Assembly (NCBI GenBank): GCA_032622095.1
Contig: CP136061.1
Coordinates: forward strand, 237,758,609-237,822,608
DNA from: Siphonodentalium dalli
Lineage: Eukaryota; Mollusca; Scaphopoda; Gadilida; Siphonodentaliidae
Length of the DNA stretch: 64,000 bases
Direction of reading: 5' to 3'
Below, one piece after another: positions 47,106-58,347 of the stretch (positions are counted from its first letter, which is position 1; each line of letters starts with the position of its first letter). The notes beneath the pieces were generated by a model. That model was not told the DNA's origin, did no database searches, and worked only from the letters and a program-made list of their open reading frames with translations. A program made the translations under genes and the position numbers.

Positions 47106-48031
47106 ACAAGTGTATACCATGCTATTTAAACAATAATATGACCATTTCTGATATGGCCATTTCTGCACAAAATGATACTGTCTCAGAAGTTGTTATGTAT
47201 ACTTTCATAAAGTGATGTCAAACAATCTGTTGAGGTATTCCGAACAAAATAACAAATAAGTATGCCAAAATAACTTATTCTCATAAATATTATATCCAAA
47301 TAATCAGAAAACAGTGTCATTGTTTTAAAAGAATTTCATGCTAATATTGGTGCAATCATTAATGCCGTAATGCTTATATGCCCAACAATGGCCAGGTCCC
47401 GAATAAAGTAGTAAATATTTACATTTGTGCTTAGTTCAACCATTGTGTTCTCTGAAATTGGTGCAGTGGATGTGGTTGGAAATGTTGACATTCTTACTTT
47501 ATTGTTACATTCTTCCAGTGTAGATAGTGTTTGGATACTAACTGATTGGTTTTATTCAATGAAACAAGTCCACATTATGTATTTAATGACTTGCAGTGAG
47601 TGACCTTTGGCTATTATTCATACTAAAATTTTATAAGATACAGAAAAAATGTAGTATCTAATTTCTTCAGGAATTTAAAAATCACTTGTCAAATGAAATA
47701 TGTGAATTATATTCACATTTGGCAAATGGCACGCCGCAGTACATGTTCCCCTGTCTATGTTATGTTAACGGTGATTCGGTTTAATACAAGTAAATGTCTT
47801 ATGTCACATTGACTTATTATATCGCTGGGGTGAATTTTCTACTTTTCTTCTATTATATCGCTGGGGTGAATTTCTACTTGATTATAACACTGAGTACGGT
47901 TATTGACTCCAATTTGACAAACATAAGTGTTCCTCATTAGGAAACTGTGGTTGATAGTCGGTGTTAGATGAATTATCATCAATATGTCCTTCGTATAACT
48001 TAGCTTTCATAAACTATGACATACAGCAAAT

Positions 48032-48232
48032 ATGAATCGTAATTTGCGCAAGTTAAATTTCGACAACAATGCGTCAAACACACCACATCCTTCTAAAATG
48101 AAGAAAGTTACTGATTTCTTCGGAGTTTCAGACATTATCGATAGTCCAATTAAAGTGGTTGATTTGACATCTTCGTGTGCCACACCGCCTAAACCGAGCA
48201 ACATCCTAGGGTTCAATACCACGAGATTCTGA
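48032..48232 (+). CDS. Small ORF with PIP-like box and SUMO-binding motif
   Basis: The 66-codon frame starts MNRNLRKLNFDN and ends NILGFNTTRF. Residues about 23-30 read KKVTDFFG, resembling the TD-type PCNA-interacting (PIP) box VTDFF, but the leading Gln is a Met. Residues about 41-48 read IKVVDLTS, the form of a SUMO-interacting motif (hydrophobic pair, then DLT). AATAAA lies 65 bp past the stop (about 48297). It sits within the intronic TIR element, upstream of a decayed frame with CLCMLCG. It may be the first exon of a decayed transposon protein. The motifs are short and could be chance. Confidence 0.35.
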   Translation: MNRNLRKLNFDNNASNTPHPSKMKKVTDFFGVSDIIDSPIKVVDLTSSCATPPKPSNILGFNTTRF

Positions 48233-48814
48233 CTATTAGTGTTGTAATGTTGGATTACTTTATAGTTCTTGTTAAATTGTGGCACATCATTGATAAAATA
48301 AATATATACATAATAGGTAATTTGCTTGTTTTGTTTTTGGAAATACTCAATTCAAAAGTGGCACCAAAGATTATTGGTCGGAAAAAAAGTGGCGACAGAA
48401 ATTCAAAATATAATGCAATTTGGCAAGAGTGTTGGCAACTGCGAATTTTCGGCCAGCACGAACCCTGCTTGTTTATGTATGCTTTGTGGCATTGTTCATT
48501 CCTACTAAGATCAAGGAAGACTATATACATATATATATAACAAGGATGAGACAATTATGTTTCAGTTCAATTCAATTTAATTACTCTTCATCATATTAGA
48601 TATTACAGAGTATGTGCATAATTACAATATAATAATACATATATAGTATAAAGTGTGCGATGCATGAGGATTTTTGAGTGATTATATTCTGTGCAAGATA
48701 ATACACAATATATAGTGAAATTCAACAATTATTTAATTCAACAACCCATGGTGGTGACCTAATATGTGCGGTTATAGAATGCCTCAGGAGAGCCTAAAGA
48801 ATGGCATAACCCTT

Positions 48815-49070
48815 TTAATGAACTTTTTGTGTTCTCTTCCCCTTTCCCGAATTGAGTAGTTCATTCAGTTTAATAATATTCGGTTTTCGGTATAAGTAGG
48901 GTTTTATATATCTCTCTCGTTGGGTCTGTAGTGCAGGGCATTTTAAAATTACATGGAATTCATCTCCGAGTTCTAAGTTACATAAAGTACACTTTCTGTC
49001 TGAGTAATCTGAACCTATACTACCCAGGACCCCGATTCAACTGCCAAGTAGTTAGTTCTGCTCCTAAACC
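48815..49070 (-). pseudogene. LINE 3' fragment with zinc domain
   Basis: The minus strand reads FRSRTNYLAVESGSW, then a +1 frame shift, then SDRKCTLCNLELGDEFHVIL, KCPALQTQRE and finally KVH-stop. This is the same C-terminal Cys-Cys-His-Cys domain as the fragment at 19228-19587 but a different, diverged copy. It is too short and broken to have been listed as an ORF. Confidence 0.7.
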
Positions 49071-49286
49071 GTAACATGGCGATTACTAAGTTATTGTATA
49101 TACTCGATATATATGTCTTATGACCGAAATTTATCTAAATAATTTGATAGAATGCATATTTATTTGATATGGGCATGGTGCCTCTCCATTCTTGAATAAA
49201 ACATTTTCTAGTCGTTCTTTAACATTTGTGGTGAATCGATTCAAATCACATTAAAAATTGCACATGACTATCTTCTAATTGGCCCC

Positions 49287-49415
49287 AGCTCAAGATTACA
49301 TGATTTAACTGACTTTTGTTAGCTGCTCTGCAATAAACATTGAAATTTCATGATTGTGAGCGACGCAGAGTAAAATCGGCTAGCAAAAGTTGTCTAAATC
49401 ATGCAATCTTGAGCT
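49287..49415. repeat. Inverted repeat in intron 2
   Basis: Left arm agctcaagattacatgattt and ttttgttagc; right arm gctagcaaaagt and aaatcatgcaatcttgagct. The arms are about 37 bp with small mismatches and a 50-bp loop. Confidence 0.65.
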
Positions 49416-50030
49416 GGAGTTTTCACATACTGTGAAATACATTATTAAAGAGACATGGTGGACTTATTTCATTGCATAAAACCAATCTTCTACTGGAAGA
49501 ATGTAGCAATAAAGTAAGATTGTCGAAAATTCCAACCAATTCAACTGCACCATTTCAGAGAACACAACTTCTGAACTATGCACAAATGCAAATATTTACT
49601 GTTTTCTGACTATTTGGGTATCAAATTAAAGATACATAATCCGATTTAAGCCCCTAAATTACTATTTACTAAATTACTATTTCTTCGGCCTCGGGGGTAA
49701 AAAATATTTGAATTGAGTCGAGGAACCCACCCATCAAAGCTCATGTGTGATTGGTATTGATGTGAGTATTTATTGGTAATAAACTAATTTGGATAACTAA
49801 ATAAACTTTTTGTGAAATTCCATTGTTGTAACTGGATGATATGGGGACCATCAAATCGGATTATGTATGTTCAATGAAAATAAGTTATTTTGTCATGCTT
49901 ATTTGTTATTTCGTTTGGAACACATCATTTTAAGAAACAGGTATTAACTAAGAAATATATTACCTGCATTAGGCCACAACGATAAAATAGCCTGGTTTAC
50001 AAACATTTGGGTTCAAACAAAGTAGATGCA

Positions 50031-50053
50031 GGGGGGGGGGGGGGGGGGGGGGG
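50031..50053. repeat. Poly-G tract, 23 bp
   Basis: Homopolymer run in intron 2. With the C run at 44429-44451 it could pair in the transcript, but length is likely unreliable in assembly. Confidence 0.9.
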
Positions 50054-50333
50054 AGTGTGGTAAATTATGCATCACCTTCGCAAATGAATAATAGAAGAAT
50101 TATCCATGACTTTTACAAGTTTTTTGAATAAGATAAGTTTTACTCAAATTATAAAACTAAATTGAGGTATTTTCTTCACCGCTTCACTGCTGTGAGCACG
50201 AACTTCATATTTTATCAGCGTAAACATAAACCAATCATTTGAAACATATTTTTTATTTACCAAAGACAGTATGAATACGATATTATCCACAAAACACACT
50301 TGCGCGAGCCGTTGTTTCTTTATATACAGCACA

Positions 50334-50539
50334 TAAAGAGTATGCGATAAGTAAAACACTCAACACCCGGCCGTGGTAGCATTTTTTCATGGTGACCCAT
50401 TAAAAACCAAAATATTGAGTGGCGAGGATTAGCGAGCGCTATAACAGAATGTTGTAACCAACATGTTACAGTTTATAACCAAGGTTCACTTAGTGGGATC
50501 TCCCTGCTGTTGGGGGTTTTGCTTATCGCACACTCTTTA
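50334..50539. mobile_element. MITE of about 206 bp with TA ends
   Basis: The left end taaagagtatgcgataag and right end cttatcgcacactcttta are inverted repeats with one mismatch; the next bases (taaaacactcaaca and the complement of caaaacccccaaca) extend the match. A TA duplication is plausible because TA sits at both outer edges. It is related to the 2.8-kb element at 18656-21480. Confidence 0.6.
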
Positions 50540-50546
50540 CATACTG

Positions 50547-50750
50547 TACTGTAACACATATGGCTTTTGTTTACTTACACTGCATACAATATTGACAATA
50601 ACATGTTATTTATGCGATATTTATGATTGGTATAAGAACAAAATCTGTCTATAGTTTAATATTCTTTCTGTTGATGGTGGTTTTAATGGATGTTAACAGC
50701 AACACCCACCGTGAAGGCCATCCATATCTTTAAATTGCTGTTGCCTTAGT
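50547..50750. repeat. Copy of part of the 9.6-10.2 kb MITE
   Basis: It shares, in order, gcttttgtttac, attgacaataaca, tgattggtataagaacaa, attctttctgtt and acccaccg with 9940-10150. It is the last repeat before HSPA12 exon 3. Confidence 0.6.
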
Positions 50751-50951
50751 TATTCAATGTTATAAACTACCTTGTAGAAACATAAAAATGTTCCCATGTT
50801 TTGAACTGGTGGAATATGAGCTCTCCATAACTAGGGGTAGAGAATTATGGCACGATCTAAGAGTTTCAGATCTTCTTAACCAATCATCCATCAGATTGGG
50901 AGATAATTTTTTTGCTTCATTGATGGTATGAGTTTCGTCGCATTCTTTCAG

Positions 50952-51102
50952 GCAGGAATATGCAGTGAAAATTTGACAATTGCTCTAGAACCTGAGGCTG
51001 CTGCAATACATTGTCAGCGGGTCCCTATTGGAAAATCAGAAGATGGTTCTCAACTTAGCATCACAAAAGCTGGTTCCAAGTACATGACACTCGACTTAGG
51101 AG
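50952..51102 (+). CDS. HSPA12: HSPA12-like gene, coding exon 3
   Basis: Acceptor ttctttcag ends at 50951. The 151-nt exon codes for AGICSENLTIALEPEAAAIH, CQRVPIGKSEDGSQ and KYMTLDLGG. LTIALEPEAA and the start of the phosphate-2 loop (DLGGG) are family hallmarks. It ends in phase 1 (single G) before donor gtgaga at 51103. The expected next exon would start with GT completing Gly, exactly like the terminal exon at 7073 of the other copy. No such exon was found in the remaining 12.9 kb, so it lies beyond the window, in the N gap (too short at its stated size), or is lost. Confidence 0.85.
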
Positions 51103-51345
51103 GTGAGAGTTACAGTTATGGAGGAAATTGTATTGTAATTTATATGTTTAGATTTCAACTGGCCTAGACGCAAGCATAGATGAACATTAATATTAATGAT
51201 TAGTTTTATACAGAGCTAGTTCACCAGCAATAATAGCATGATATGGCACAGTTTTCCTGGGTCCATTTCCTTTAATTAGCTCAGCCTATCTCTCATCCGA
51301 TCGTCACCAAATTTCATATGGATCTTCCGGGTGACCTCTAGATGA
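51103..51345 (+). other. Start of HSPA12 intron 3, shared with the other copy
   Basis: aggaaattgtattgtaattt, tatatgttta, caactggcct and later tttcatatgg.tct.cgggt also occur at 6845-6955 in the same order. This shows that the two loci are duplicates of a genomic segment rather than retrocopies. Confidence 0.6.
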
Positions 51346-51359
51346 AAGCCATCATTTTT

Positions 51360-52400
51360 AGCTCAACTTTACTTTGTAAAGTTTGAGCTATTGCCATGGC
51401 TTGGTATCCGTTGTCCGTGTGTGTGTGTAATTCGTCAACAATTTCCTTTAGCACGGGCTACAGGTCGTACCTTTGGTCGGATCATTATGAAATTTGTCAT
51501 GGGTGTTGACAAGTAGATGGAAACTAGTAATTTTGGGGTCATTCGGCCAAAAAACATGACTGCCAGCAGCCATCTTGGATTTCAAAGTTCAATCCATTAG
51601 CACAGACTACAGGCTGAATTGTTCGTCTGATCATCATGAAATTTGTCATGGAAGTTAATATTGACATGTAGATTGGAACGATTAATTTTGGGGTCATTCG
51701 CCCATAAAACATGGCCACCGGTAGCCATCTTGGATTTTACTCTTTGTATGACTAAATCCTTTGACACAGGCTACAGGTCTTATCATCATGAAATTAGTCA
51801 TGGATGTTAACATTGATGTGTAAATGGGAACGAGTCATTTTGGGCTCATTCGGCAATAAAAACATGGCTGCCAGCGGTCATCTTGAATTTCAAAATTCAA
51901 TCCATTAGCATGGGATACAGGCCGTACTGTTTGTTTGATCATCATGAAATTTGTTATGAATGTTAATATTGATATACAGATGGGCACGAGTCATTTTGGG
52001 TCATTCGGCCAAAACATGGCCACCAGCAGCTATCTTTGATTTTACTCTTTGCATGACCAAATCCTTTGGCATGGGCTATAAGTCGTACCTTTGGTTAGAT
52101 CATCATGAAATTTGTCATGAATATTAATATTGAGTTGCAAATGGGAACGAGTCATTTTGGGGTCATTCGGCCATAAAACATGGCCGCCAGCAGCCATCTT
52201 GGATTTTACTCTTTTCATGACTAAATCCTTTGGCACACCCTGCAGTCCACTTCCCTCATCCAATCATCACCAAACTTCATATTAATCTTGATATTGATCT
52301 ACTAGATGGAAGCTATCAAATATTTTCGAATTTCTTTGGAAAACATTTCCGAATTTTATTTTTTTTTAAAACATGACCGCCAGTAGCCATCTTGGATGTT
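51360..52400 (+). repeat. About 180-bp repeat array in intron 3
   Basis: The same family as 41050-43720: six or so diverged units with aacatgg.cgccagcagcca and gatgggaacgagtcattttg. The array begins with tttagctcaactttactttg, which also opens the array at 41060. Confidence 0.75.
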
Positions 52401-52479
52401 GAGATTCTTGAAGCAGTATTGAACTCAATTAAATTGCCATTCGAGCCTTTTACTAGTTCAGATCATGTACTTTTTAGCT

Positions 52480-53300
52480 CACCTGGGACGAAGTCTCCGG
52501 TGGAGCTATAGTCATCACTCCTCGTCCGTCGTCCATCCGTCGTACCGTCCGTCCGTCCATCCGTCCGTCAACAATTCTTTGAACATCTTCTCCTCTGATT
52601 CCATTGGACGGAATGGTTTCATATTTGGTGTGGATGTTCCCTAAGTGACTCCCATTCAGATTTGTTCAAATGAGGTCAGTGGGTCAAATAGTTGCGAAGC
52701 CAGGGCCATAACTCTATTCCTCCATAGTAATTCTTACAACGACTTCTTGTTCAGAACCATTGGGCCGATTTAGCTAATATTTGGTATGAGGGTCCTTGGG
52801 TCACTGGTGTTCAGATTTGTTCAAATGAGGTCACCCGGTCAATTAGTTGAGAAACCAGGGCCTTAAGTCATAGTAATTCTTACAATGACTTCTTCTAAAA
52901 AAATATTTGGCCGATTTAGCTTATATTTGGTACAGAGATACCTTGGGTGACTGGGGTTCAGATTTGTTCAAATGGGGTCACTGGGTCAAATAGGGGCAGA
53001 GCCAGGGACATAACTTTAAAAACAAAAAATTTAATTTTTGCATTTTGACCTTTAATTTTTGTTTAGGACACATATTTCTTACCTAGAATTTTCTTAGCAT
53101 GTTCTTCATCTGTATGGATTTTGGTATTGTTTATTTAACCCCTTCCACTCTTGTTTTGATATAGAATTCATCCAAGACAGGATTACTCAAACATTTTTCA
53201 TCTGATCAACACCAAATTTGGTATATGAATTTTTGACACTTATATACAGATCAAGTTAAGATATGGGTTTGATCCGATATATTTTAACAGAGTTATGGCC
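52480..53300 (+). repeat. Mollusc-type repeat with (GTCC)n
   Basis: It begins tttagctcacctgggacgaa and then (cgtcc)n; it has three diverged units with catatttggt, cttgggtgactgg and cagatttgttcaaatg. A related piece is at 40810-41050. No coding content. Confidence 0.7.
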
Positions 53301-53519
53301 CTTTATAATTCACACCTCTTTGCTATGCACTATTATTTTTAAGAGAACACTGAAGCCTGTATTATTGAAAAAGCCAATATATCATAGTGTGGTCACCAAT
53401 ACTCTTGCTGAAGACTGCTTGCTTCAGACCAGTTTACCATCTGTCATTACAAGACATGACATTAGCTAAACAACTATTCTACCCAGAGTCTAAGGAATAG
53501 TCCATTGTTCATTTCTCCA

Positions 53520-54860
53520 AGCCTGGACATAGTGTGTCTGACATTTGCAGAATGAAGTCCCCCAGATGGTGAATTTAGTGTTGCTACCCCATACAGCAGG
53601 CTAGCATCACCAAATACACCCTCAATTACCTTATTCTGCTTAGGCCTCATCTTCTGGGACAATATTTTTTAAAACATGTTTTAAAATTTGAAAAAAAGTG
53701 ACACCATTATATATAACATCTGCAGAGTTATGAAACTTTACTCTATAATGAAATTATGGAAACATTCCACCCTCCCCCACCCACCCCCTCCCACATGGCC
53801 CAGGGCCAACCCTGCCATCAACCAACATCCCTTCCAAGCCATATCACTTCTCAATTTAATACCTCTTCTCACCACAGAGGCATATATATCTGTAAAGGTA
53901 CAGGTCATTAATTATATAAACTGGCCAGATGACATGTATTATTCTAATCTAAACATATCTGTAGCAATTTAACAACAAACTGGTGCTTCCATTGTAAGGT
54001 GATGACTGACATTCAATGATACTGTGCATGGCTTTGATTTCTTCAAGTCTGGAAATAGTGTGTCTGACATTTACATAGTGAGGTCCCCAGATGGTGAATT
54101 TAGTGTTGCTACCCCATACAGCATGCTAGCATCACCAAATACACCCGCCAGGGACCTAATTCTGCTTAGTCCCCATCTTCTGGGAAGTATCCTAAGTATC
54201 AAATTGACAGTTTGATTTAGTCACTTTTTCCACCTGTTCAGTTTCAATGTCCCCCTAATTTGCAGAAGATAAAATGCATAATTGAGGTGCTCAATGGGTG
54301 TGTATCACCAACTTCAACTGTAGGACTTCATTGATTTAGTCACTTTTTTCCACCTGTTCAGTTTCAATGTCCCCCTAATTTGCAGAAGATAAAATGCATA
54401 ATTGAGGTGCTCAATGGGTGTGTATCACCAACTTCAACTGTAGGACTTCAATCTGTTCCTTGGTTTTATTGGCCATTGAGGCCTAATCAGATTGAGGATG
54501 AATTTGGTGATGCTAGCCTGCCTTACAGAATATTGTCATTAAATCCACATTTTTGGGACCTAATTCTGCAATGTCAGACATACTAAATTCAGGTTTGGCC
54601 ATTCATATTATTGTTTTTAATCACCACTTATCCAGTAGAAATCATACGACTAATATTCAAAGAAAAATGGGGGGGGGTATATATTGGATTAAATTTGTCT
54701 TCTATCTGACATTTGCAGAATGAGGTCCACCAGAGGGTGAATTTAGTTATGCTACCCTGCACAGCAGTCTAGCATCACCAATACACTAGCCAGGGTCCTC
54801 ATTCTGCTTAGGCCTCATCTTCTAGGAAGTATATAGGCACTTAAATTGACATTTTTACTT
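53520..54860 (+). repeat. Diverged tandem repeat array
   Basis: Copies of gtgtctgacatttgcagaat, agatggtgaatttagtgttg and tagcatcaccaa occur near 53530, 54055 and 54700, with a related part-inverted copy near 54480-54580. Between two copies is a near-perfect 119/120-bp duplication (54214-54332 and 54333-54450). Confidence 0.65.
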
Positions 54861-54908
54861 ACTTTAGCCCTTCTGTTTAGTTTCTATATCCCCTAATTTG
54901 TGATCCTT

Positions 54909-55008
54909 NNNNNNNNNNNNNNNNNNNNNNNNNNNNNNNNNNNNNNNNNNNNNNNNNNNNNNNNNNNNNNNNNNNNNNNNNNNNNNNNNNNNNNNNNNNN
55001 NNNNNNNN
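54909..55008. other. Assembly gap, 100 N
   Basis: Exactly 100 N, a conventional filler for a gap of unknown size, so distances across it are unreliable. It lies inside or at the edge of a repeat array. Confidence 0.98.
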
Positions 55009-55734
55009 GTGTGCCTTGAGGAAGCACATCCCATCCGATAATGGTACAGAAATTATACCTATATGTGGCACCGATGGATATAGATCAATAAAATTCGAAT
55101 TGGGGGCTCAGCTTTGAGATAAAAGTGCTGAACCCCAAAATTGGGCCCTTAAAATGGATTTTTTTGGTTTTTGGCAATTATCTTAAAAACCATTGACTTT
55201 TGGATATGAAAATGTATTACTGACCCCCCATAATGTGGCCATTCCGCACAGTTTGAGTGGTCACACGACCCCCCTTTGGCCAACGGTTCTGGAGATATAG
55301 TCACGACGGGTGGTAGTACTTCGCGCAAAAAGGGGCGTGGCCATTTGACCCATTTCGCCCCTCAATGGGAAATGTGTCACCAACCAAATATTGTTCGTGT
55401 ACCTTCAATTAGTGGATTCGTGAAGAGTTTTGCTCTGGACATAAAAGTGCATACAAAACGCCCTCAGCTACTAGAGTATTATGCGGAATGAGTTTTGAAG
55501 TTATAATTCCTTTCGTCGGTGTTATATTTTGATTCATAACCTTTCTCACGATGTTGCTCGTGATTGAAATGGACGAAACATGTACTGCTATGCGCATGCT
55601 TTTATGTAACCGGCGATCAACAATAATCAAACCCCCTTAACTGGATAATCATATACAACGCGATGTCTGCCATATCGACGAACAAAGAGAGCTTCGCATT
55701 GAGTCTTGCCTGGTGTAAACTATCTGGACTATAA
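55009..55734. other. No feature recognised
   Basis: Short frames without motifs only. I see no repeat boundary or exon that I can support. Confidence 0.35.
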
Positions 55735-56165
55735 TATATAAACCCAGTTGGTGAATACGGGCATGAGCCCTGGACTATATATAAACCCAGTTGGTGAATA
55801 CGGGCATGAGCCCTGGACTATAGTCCAGGGCTCATGCCCGTATTCATATATAAACCCAGTTGGTGAATACGGGCATGAGCCCTGGACTATATATAAACCC
55901 AGTTGGTGAATACGGGCATGAGCCCTGGACTATATATAAACCCAGTTGGTGAATACGGGCATGAACCCTGGACTATATATAAACCCAGTTGGTGAATATG
56001 ATCGCGAGGCCTGGACTATATATAAATCCAGTTGGTGAATATGATCGCGAGGCCTGGACTATGTATAAACACAGTTGGTGAATACGGGCATGAGTCATGG
56101 ACAAATATAAACCCAGTTAGTGAATACGAGCCCTGGACTATATATAAGCACATTTGGTGAATACG
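55735..56165. repeat. 41-bp minisatellite with one inverted unit
   Basis: About ten units of aacccagttggtgaatacgg, gcatgagccctggactatat. One segment at 55820-55846 (tagtccagggctcatgcccg) is inverted, making a local palindrome with its left neighbour. Units toward the right end diverge. Confidence 0.85.
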
Positions 56166-56177
56166 AGCCCTGGCCTG

Positions 56178-56407
<230 letters not shown>

Positions 56408-56572
56408 ATATATATAGCCTAGGAGGTTTGGATTTCGTGCATAATGATACTATTGAGTTAACAATAAAACATCACAGTTTGTAGGTTTTCAACAACCGAA
56501 CTGGAATCAAACATTACTCTTCAAGAGGTGAGTCCAACACTTAAGTTATTTTTTTCCAGTGTTGTTTTCTTA

Positions 56573-56976
56573 CTAGAATGACGGTCCGCTTGGACCTCCA
56601 TCCATTGGAATTTCGTTGTCACTGGACGCTGATGTTCCATTTTCATAGACATTCACATCTGAATTGAGAATTACCATGAACGGAACAGTGATGACAGTAT
56701 TCAAGATCATTGTAAATCGGAAACCGAAGGTGTCGAGTGCCACTGCTAATCGCTGCCAAGTAATATCCTTGTTATCTTCAACGTGTTCCGCTGATGATTA
56801 ATCGGTTTTGATCTCTTCCGGTTTAATATTGTAACTTCTTAGAATTTTTTCAAGGATTCTGGTGAGGCTAACGATCCATGGTTTCAAGGGCCCATGTCTC
56901 TGATAGAAGGCGATGTTCTGCATTGCGAGTGTAACACACATGAACCCGATTGTTGTCAGAATTTGCATGTAGTACC
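56573..56976 (-). pseudogene. Cys-loop receptor terminal exon (TM3-TM4), one stop
   Basis: On the minus strand a tttatccacag acceptor precedes 56976. The frame (phase from one upstream base) reads YYMQILTTIGFMCVTLAMQN, the third membrane segment. The loop HGPLKPWIVSLTRILEKIL follows, then an in-frame TAA (56798-56800) after EEIKTD. It resumes with HVEDNKDITWQRLAVALDTF and a hydrophobic TM4 (TMILNTVITVPFMVIL), ending SGPSF and TAG at 56573-56575. Trp-x-x-(L/V)-A-x-x-(L/I)-D before TM4 is typical of nicotinic acetylcholine receptor-like channels. Upstream exons (ligand domain, TM1-2) were not found in the window. The single stop suggests a recent pseudogene, a polymorphism or an error. Confidence 0.7.
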
Positions 56977-57584
56977 CTGTGGATAAAATAATAAGAAAGG
57001 AGATTTGAATGCATCATCAAAGTTTAGTGCCTCAGTGTGTTGCGTTATATACATTATGTTTTTGTAACGAGGACTTTCTGTCCAAGCATTGCGTGCTCTC
57101 GTAAGTATATTCGAGTTGTGTTGTATATATTTACATAGCCCACGTGTTACACTAAATCATGTTCCTTGATTGGTCAACTGTCAGTTGGATCATGCATTTT
57201 ATACCTCAATAAAACACACACCATAACACGAAGCGACGTTATATCGTGTTGACCTAAATGACTAAAAGTGATCGGCAGTATGAGTAATCTCAGCTGATTT
57301 TTATGGGAAATGGTAAGACTGAAGATATCTAAAGATCAGAAGTTACTGTAATATATGTATGGTGTCTTTTGTCGAGGGATACGGCGATGTGGCCATTGGA
57401 GCACACTTTGTGTGAATCACTTCGCCGCCTATGCAATTTTCCCTTAATGTCACAGCGCGAGATATCTTTCAATAAAACATACCCAAACTAATTTAATTTC
57501 TCAAATAATAAATGTGAAATTGCAATATATACAACATTTGGACAAATATGGATAACTCATACAGTATATAGAGGTTGAAATACG
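56977..57584. other. Presumed intron upstream of the receptor exon
   Basis: AT-rich sequence without a recognised exon on either strand. Confidence 0.35.
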
Positions 57585-58347
57585 GAATATATACTAATAA
57601 AACTCAATTTTGTTTGTGTATTTGTCTGTCGGGCTATGGGCGACCAAATGACTGGACCTACGGATTTTAACATGTGTACACATGAGTTAATTGACAGGGG
57701 AGTGTCATGGGATAGGTGCCGTTGACATCATATATCGTTAAAGGGCAATAATATTTAATTTAGCTAAATAGTTAAGATAATTATACCCAACATGGTTGGA
57801 ATATGTTCGTTGAAAATTTATTCGCAGGGGTAAATTGACCCGAGGATTAATCAAACGGGATATATTATATGAGCAATAAAGATAGTTCCTTGTCAGATTA
57901 GATATGTAGGGAAATTGGTACACAGGGGTCATCTGACCAGGGGAATATCATGGGATAGGCGCATTTGACATCACTTGACTTAAATGGTGACTAGTGCACT
58001 ATCTTAACATAGATGACCAAATGCAGGGTGTTTATTATCAGTTCAGAAGATATGTGAGAAAGTTGCCGGACAGAGGTAAGTGAGTGTCATATGGGGTACG
58101 TGCCGTTGACCTCAGATGACTTATATTAAAGGTGCAATAATAATTAGCAATAATAAGCGTTCATGATCAACTAAAACCCACACAGCTTCTTAAAAGATAG
58201 AGCTAACCTTATCCGGAGAGTGTCATGTAATTGTTTATTTTTACCTTATATGAGGCTAATCATTAATTTAAATGACTTGAAGGCACCCTGGCAATTTAAT
58301 TTATTCATTCTTTACCCGAGCAACGCCGAGTCCCAAGCTAAAGCTAG
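57585..58347 (+). mobile_element. Decayed Helitron-like element, type D
   Basis: It begins near tactaataaaactcaatttt with a TTTGTSTG tract. Three or four diverged internal units follow with catgggataggtgccgttga. It ends with a hairpin-like cccgagcaacgccgag and agctagt (CTAG 58344-58347, then T). The layout matches the other Helitron-like elements. The expected 5' TC is not clear and the hairpin has a mismatch, so this is an older copy. Confidence 0.45.

Larger units (their letters stand above)
47200..49950. mobile_element. TIR transposon inside HSPA12 intron 2
   Basis: The left arm (about 47200-47590) matches the right arm (about 49445-49950) in inverted orientation. Shared words in order are aaataacaaataagtatgcc, aaataacttatt, aaatatttacatttgtgc, ttctctgaaattggtgcagt, cattcttccagt and gattggttttat. 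The right arm carries a secondary insert at about 49655-49860 that includes the 36.6-kb foldback repeat. Inside are a 66-codon ORF (48032-48232), a degenerate Cys-x2-Cys frame (about 48350-48510) and a LINE fragment (48815-49070). The exact edges and target duplication are unclear. Confidence 0.6.

Noticed and set aside
44429-50053. Pairing of the C run (44429-44451) and G run (50031-50053) as an intron structure
   Set aside because: Homopolymer lengths are unreliable in assemblies, and the runs are common in this genome (also 16027-16040).
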